Shown in pieces: positions 8,615 through 10,797 of a stretch of DNA of 10,797 nucleotides (positions are counted from its first letter, which is position 1; every line of letters starts with the position of its first letter). Origin of the DNA: a bacterium (GTDB lineage: Bacteria > Chloroflexota > Dormibacteria > Aeolococcales > Bog-877); the NCBI GenBank assembly GCA_021798435.1, contig JAJZGN010000048.1:1-10797 (forward strand). The letters are read 5' to 3'. Below the pieces are notes generated by a model that saw only the letters and a list, made by a program, of their open reading frames with translations, was not told the origin of the DNA and did not search any database. The position numbers were made by a program, and so were the translations under genes.

Positions 8615-8643
8615 TTGACATCGACATATGGGGATATGTTAAT
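8615..8643 (+). promoter_or_regulatory. Promoter driving the small ORF at 8652
   Basis: TTGACA (8615-8620) is a perfect sigma-70-type -35. Seventeen bases later GTTAAT (8638-8643) matches four of six -10 positions; TGTTAA at 16-base spacing is an alternative. Either predicts a transcript start at about 8649-8651, on or next to the ATG at 8652. This is one of very few AT-rich stretches in the window. Confidence 0.6.
8624..8639. promoter_or_regulatory. Perfect inverted repeat inside the promoter spacer, candidate ArsR operator
   Basis: ACATAT-GGGG-ATATGT has perfect 6-bp arms and sits between the -35 and -10 of the rightward promoter, overlapping the -10. ArsR-family operators are typically inverted repeats with ATA/TAT cores placed over promoters, and an ArsR-type gene starts 57 bases to the left. 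A direct repeat GACAT-C-GACAT (8617-8627) overlaps its left arm. Confidence 0.55.
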
Positions 8644-8651
8644 GTGCCCGC

Positions 8652-8819
8652 ATGATGAATCTGTTCGCGGCGGAGCTCGAGGTGCGGCGGCGGCAGCGGG
8701 AGGCGAGGGAGTGGGCGCTCGGGGCGCGCCGGGCCGCGGAGGCGCGGCAGCTGGAGCCGGCCCGAGCTGCGGTCGAACCGACCCCTCGCGCCGTCGGGGG
8801 AGCGCTCACCTCCAGCTGA
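8652..8819 (+). CDS. Small basic helical protein, 55 residues, probably leaderless
   Basis: The ORF starts with two Met codons and encodes 55 residues. It has a hydrophobic first turn (MMNLFAAELE), a highly charged Arg/Glu helix (VRRRQREAREW, residues 11-21, then ARRAAEARQLEPARAA) and a loose tail. Of its 55 codons, 49 end in G or C, matching the coding style of the large genes, which is the main evidence that it is real. No Shine-Dalgarno is present. The promoter at 8615-8643 would start the mRNA at or within three bases of the ATG, so a leaderless message is inferred. Short Arg/Glu-rich proteins of this shape are common unnamed ORFs in high-GC Gram-positives; I do not recognise a function. 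No transmembrane segment, signal peptide or Cys is seen. It is the first gene after the candidate operator and may be regulated by the divergent ArsR-type protein. Confidence 0.55.
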   Translation: MMNLFAAELEVRRRQREAREWALGARRAAEARQLEPARAAVEPTPRAVGGALTSS

Positions 8820-8841
8820 TCCTCGGGCTTCGCCTTCGGGC

Positions 8842-9300
8842 ATGGTGAGATCGTCGGGGCCGGCCACCGGGCTGGTCCTGGCCCGGGGTCTCTTCCGGGG
8901 GCAGGCGGCGGCGACCCTGCTGGTGGCGACGGCGGGGGTGGCCGCGGCGGCCATGCTCTGGAGTGGCCCCCTGGGGCCGGCATACGTCGCCCTGTGGGGG
9001 GTGGGAGGAGTCGGCCTGGGTGCCGGTGTGGGTGCCGTCTCCTGCCGCAAGCTTGCCCGGCGCATCCGCCATGGTGCCGGGCTGGGGCCACCCCGCATTC
9101 AGGCGTCGCGGTTTCCCGCCCGCGTGTCACTGGTGACAGGGCCCTGGCGGGCGCCGGCCTGCTCAGGCATTTCGGCGGCGCCCTCACGGCCCTCGCGCTC
9201 ACGGTGGGGGTGGCGGGGACCGGGGGCCGGCAGCTCGGGCTCCTCTGGTGGACGGCGCAGGAGGAGCGCACCTCGGGCGGGCAGCTCCTCGTACGGCTGA
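8842..9300 (+). CDS. Small membrane protein, N-terminal part in good frame, C-terminal part probably out of frame
   Basis: Read as it stands the ORF gives 152 residues. Residues 22-40 (AAATLLVATAGVAAAAMLW) and about 46-67 (PAYVALWGVGG onward) look like two transmembrane helices, followed by a basic stretch RKLARRIRHG (69-78) that would face the cytoplasm. Up to about codon 82 nearly every codon ends in G or C. From about 9088 the codons lose this bias and the protein becomes a low-complexity Ser/Arg/Gly string, which looks like out-of-frame translation. A coding-like frame resumes one base earlier and runs to 9398. I therefore suspect a frameshift, possibly a lost base in GGGG (9084-9087). 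No Shine-Dalgarno precedes the ATG, which lies 22 bases after the small ORF stop. I do not recognise the family. Confidence 0.45.
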   Translation: MVRSSGPATGLVLARGLFRGQAAATLLVATAGVAAAAMLWSGPLGPAYVALWGVGGVGLGAGVGAVSCRKLARRIRHGAGLGPPRIQASRFPARVSLVTGPWRAPACSGISAAPSRPSRSRWGWRGPGAGSSGSSGGRRRRSAPRAGSSSYG

Positions 9301-9398
9301 GGCGGGGACGTCTCGGTCGCTGGGGGATCGACCTCCTGCGGGTGGCCGGCGCCCCCGGGCGCGGGATGGCGCCGGGATATTCCGGGCCGGCCGAGTAG
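9087..9398 (+). pseudogene. Continuation of the membrane protein in the -1 frame
   Basis: From about 9135 to the TAG at 9396-9398 this frame, not that of the 8842 ORF, has codons ending almost always in G or C. It gives a sensible sequence: a hydrophobic segment LLRHFGGALTALALTVGVAG, then LGLLWWTAQEERTSGG, then a basic, membrane-adjacent LLVRLRRGRLGRWG. No ATG or GTG opens this frame nearby with a Shine-Dalgarno; the in-frame ATG at 8994 lies in a part that overlaps the better-coded 8842 frame. Joining 8842-9086 to this frame with one added base would give a protein of about 185 residues with three hydrophobic segments. It may be a degraded gene, an assembly error or a programmed -1 shift. 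Function unknown. Confidence 0.4.
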
Positions 9399-9422
9399 GA
9401 GCCCTCGGTCCAGGGCGCGGAC

Positions 9423-9428
9423 TACAAT
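9423..9428 (+). promoter_or_regulatory. -10 box upstream of the second acyl-CoA dehydrogenase
   Basis: TACAAT matches five of six positions of TATAAT in an otherwise GC-rich gap and would start transcription near 9435, leaving a leader of about 33 bases. No good -35 is seen 16-18 bases upstream. It suggests this gene is its own transcription unit. Confidence 0.45.
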
Positions 9429-9452
9429 CGGCTCGCCGGGGACTCACCCGGG

Positions 9453-9460
9453 AAAGGAGG
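9453..9460 (+). promoter_or_regulatory. Perfect Shine-Dalgarno for the second acyl-CoA dehydrogenase
   Basis: AAAGGAGG is fully complementary to the usual 16S rRNA 3' end and ends seven bases before the GTG at 9468. It fixes that start and predicts strong initiation despite the GTG codon. It is the best ribosome site in the window. Confidence 0.8.
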
Positions 9461-9467
9461 GCAGCCG

Positions 9468-10607
9468 GTGGCGGTGCAGGCTGAGGCCGAGGGGCTGGCA
9501 CTCCGCGAGGCCGTGCGGGAGCTGGCGCGCGAGCGGATCGAGCCCCGAGCGGCCGAGATCGACCGCACCGCCGAGTATCCCTGGGACGTGGTCGACCTCT
9601 TTCGGAGCCACGACGTCTACGCGGTGGCGTTCCCGCCCGAGTACGGCGGGGTTTCGGGGTCGGCCCTGACGCTGGCCATGGTCATCGAGGAGGTGGCCAA
9701 GGTCTGCGCCACCTCCTCCCTGCTCCTCGCGGTCCAGGCCCTGGGAGGCTACCCCATCCTCCTCGGCGGCAGCGAGGCCCAGCGCCGGGAGTTCCTCCCG
9801 CGGCTCGCCTCCGGGGAGCTGATCTCCGCCTACGCCCTCTCCGAGCCGGACGCCGGCAGTGACCCCGCGGCGATGCGCACCCGGGCCCGGCGCGACGGGG
9901 GCGATTACGTCCTCGAAGGCAGCAAGATGTGGATCACCAATGGCTCGGTGGCCGACCTCATCGTGGTCTTCGCGGTCACCGACCCGGAGCGAGGGAGCCG
10001 CGGCATCTCCGCCTTCCTGGTGGATGGAGAGAGCGAGGGGCTGGAGCGCCGAACCATCCACGGCAAGCTCGGCATCCGCGGCAGCGACACCGCCGAGCTC
10101 TCCTTCCGCTCCTGCCGGGTCCCGGCCTCCCGGCTTCTGGGCCAGGAGGGTGACGGCTTCCGGATCGCCATGGGGGTCCTGGACCGCTCCCGGCCCCAGA
10201 TCGGGGCCCAGGCGCTCGGTATCGGGGCCGGAGCGCTGGAGCGGGCCGTGGCCTATGCCAAGGAGCGCCGCCAGTTCGGCCGGCCGATCGCCGAGTTCCA
10301 GGGCCTCCAGTTCATGCTGGCGGACATGGCGGTGCAGCTGGAGGCCTCCCGCCAGCTGGTCCATGCCGCCTGCCGGGCCATCGACGAGAAGCAGGAGGGG
10401 GTGACCCGCCTCGCCGCCATGGCCAAGCTGATGGCCTCGGACACCGCCATGAAGGTCACCACCGACGCCGTCCAGGTCCTGGGCGGATACGGCTATGTGA
10501 ACGAGTTTCCGGTGGAGCGGATGATGCGCGACGCCAAGATCACCCAGATCTACGAGGGCACCAACCAGATTCAGCGAGTGGTCATCGCCAAACAGCTGCT
10601 TGGCTGA
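9468..10607 (+). CDS. Acyl-CoA dehydrogenase (FAD), short-chain/butyryl-like; stand-alone copy
   Basis: This flavin enzyme oxidises acyl-CoA to enoyl-CoA for beta-oxidation or amino-acid breakdown, with electron-transfer flavoprotein as the acceptor. Its 379 residues are the compact length of short-chain ACADs. Visible marks are FPPEYGG (55-61), the family signature ALSEPDAGSDPAA (123-135), KMWITNG (153-159), HGKLGIRGSDT (198-208), ERRQFGRPIAEFQ (266-278) and QVLGGYGYVNE (336-346). The catalytic Glu363 lies in IYEGTNQIQR, with the canonical Tyr before it. It differs clearly from the operon enzyme at 5157-6365: shorter, different middle domain, and LDRSRPQIGAQALG in place of LEAGRVAIAALSVG. 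It is therefore a different subfamily rather than a recent duplicate. It has its own -10-like box and a perfect Shine-Dalgarno, and a GC hairpin follows the stop. Exact chain-length preference cannot be read from the sequence. Confidence 0.93.
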   Translation: MAVQAEAEGLALREAVRELARERIEPRAAEIDRTAEYPWDVVDLFRSHDVYAVAFPPEYGGVSGSALTLAMVIEEVAKVCATSSLLLAVQALGGYPILLGGSEAQRREFLPRLASGELISAYALSEPDAGSDPAAMRTRARRDGGDYVLEGSKMWITNGSVADLIVVFAVTDPERGSRGISAFLVDGESEGLERRTIHGKLGIRGSDTAELSFRSCRVPASRLLGQEGDGFRIAMGVLDRSRPQIGAQALGIGAGALERAVAYAKERRQFGRPIAEFQGLQFMLADMAVQLEASRQLVHAACRAIDEKQEGVTRLAAMAKLMASDTAMKVTTDAVQVLGGYGYVNEFPVERMMRDAKITQIYEGTNQIQRVVIAKQLLG

Positions 10608-10637
10608 GGCCGGCCGTGGCCCCAGGGTCGGCCGGCC
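10608..10637 (+). terminator. GC-rich hairpin right after the acyl-CoA dehydrogenase stop
   Basis: GGCCGGCCG (10608-10616) and CGGCCGGCC (10629-10637) form a perfect 9-bp stem with a 12-base loop, starting on the base after TGA. No T-run follows, so it would be an L-shaped or Rho-assisted terminator or an mRNA 3' stabiliser, as is common in GC-rich genomes. Confidence 0.5.
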
Positions 10638-10797
10638 AGGGTGGGGGAGTCCGGCAGTGGGGAGGGATTGGCCCGACGAGCCAGGGCGGGGGCCCGGGGC
10701 ACCTTCCGCCGACGCCGGGGGAAGGAACGCGGAGCGCGAGCGGGACGCCGGCTTTCCTGATCCGGGAGGTTGATCGCCACCGAGCTCAAGGCGTACC
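10638..10797. other. Intergenic tail, no supported gene
   Basis: This 160-base stretch is G-rich and holds no recognisable domain, RNA gene or clear promoter. A TTG at 10770 opens to the window edge (reading I-A-T-E-L-K-A-Y), but the GGGAGG before it touches the codon with no spacing. A start of a next gene is therefore possible but not supported. Confidence 0.5.

Noticed and set aside
8588..8848. 86-codon plus-strand frame over the regulator promoter region
   Set aside because: It would start within the palindromes, reads through the promoter, and gives Gly/Ala/Arg-rich sequence; the 8652 frame has the better coding bias.
8592..9271. Several minus-strand frames opposite the small ORF and membrane protein
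   Set aside because: The products are Pro/Arg/Ser-rich low complexity and the plus strand carries the hydrophobic, G/C-ending codons expected of a real gene.
10770..10797. TTG-initiated start of a next gene at the right edge
   Set aside because: The GGGAGG touches the codon with no spacing and only nine codons are visible; it cannot be supported.

Overview
The window comes from a bacterium with a very GC-rich genome. Third codon positions are almost all G or C, GTG starts are common, and extended open frames appear on the antisense strand simply because stop codons are rare. Gene content and style fit Actinomycetota or a high-GC Chloroflexota/Dormibacterota-like lineage. I cannot fix the phylum from this stretch alone.

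Positions 1-7565 (+) look like one long head-to-tail metabolic operon. It starts with the 3' part of a methylmalonyl-CoA mutase large subunit, cut by the left window edge. Next come a propionyl-CoA carboxylase-type carboxyltransferase (pccB-like), succinyl-CoA synthetase beta and alpha (sucC, sucD), an acyl-CoA dehydrogenase and a thiolase. Junctions after sucC are very tight: ATGA overlap, stop abutting start, then an 18-nt gap. Together these would carry propionyl-CoA (odd-chain or branched acyl chains, Ile/Val/Met, propionate) to methylmalonyl-CoA, succinyl-CoA and succinate with substrate-level NTP formation, plus the first and last steps of beta-oxidation. The biotin carboxylase/BCCP subunit, the epimerase, the B12-binding mutase subunit, the enoyl-CoA hydratase and the hydroxyacyl-CoA dehydrogenase are not in the window.

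Positions 7572-8567 (-) encode a cysteine-free ArsR-type regulator with its winged helix at the C-terminus. It converges on the thiolase with only six bases between stop codons. Divergent from it, across an unusually AT-rich intergenic stretch (8568-8651), a consensus -35 and a perfect ACATAT-GGGG-ATATGT inverted repeat lie just before a 55-codon small ORF (8652-8819) that is probably leaderless. After it, 8842-9398 encodes a small membrane protein whose reading frame appears broken, with good coding signal switching from one frame to another around 9087-9135.

Positions 9468-10607 (+) encode a second, unrelated-subfamily acyl-CoA dehydrogenase with its own -10-like box and a perfect Shine-Dalgarno. 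A strong GC-rich hairpin follows its stop codon. The last 160 bases hold no gene I can support.

Most of the window is ordinary acyl-CoA metabolism. The part most worth a second look is the regulator / operator / leaderless micro-ORF / membrane-protein cassette at 7572-9398.
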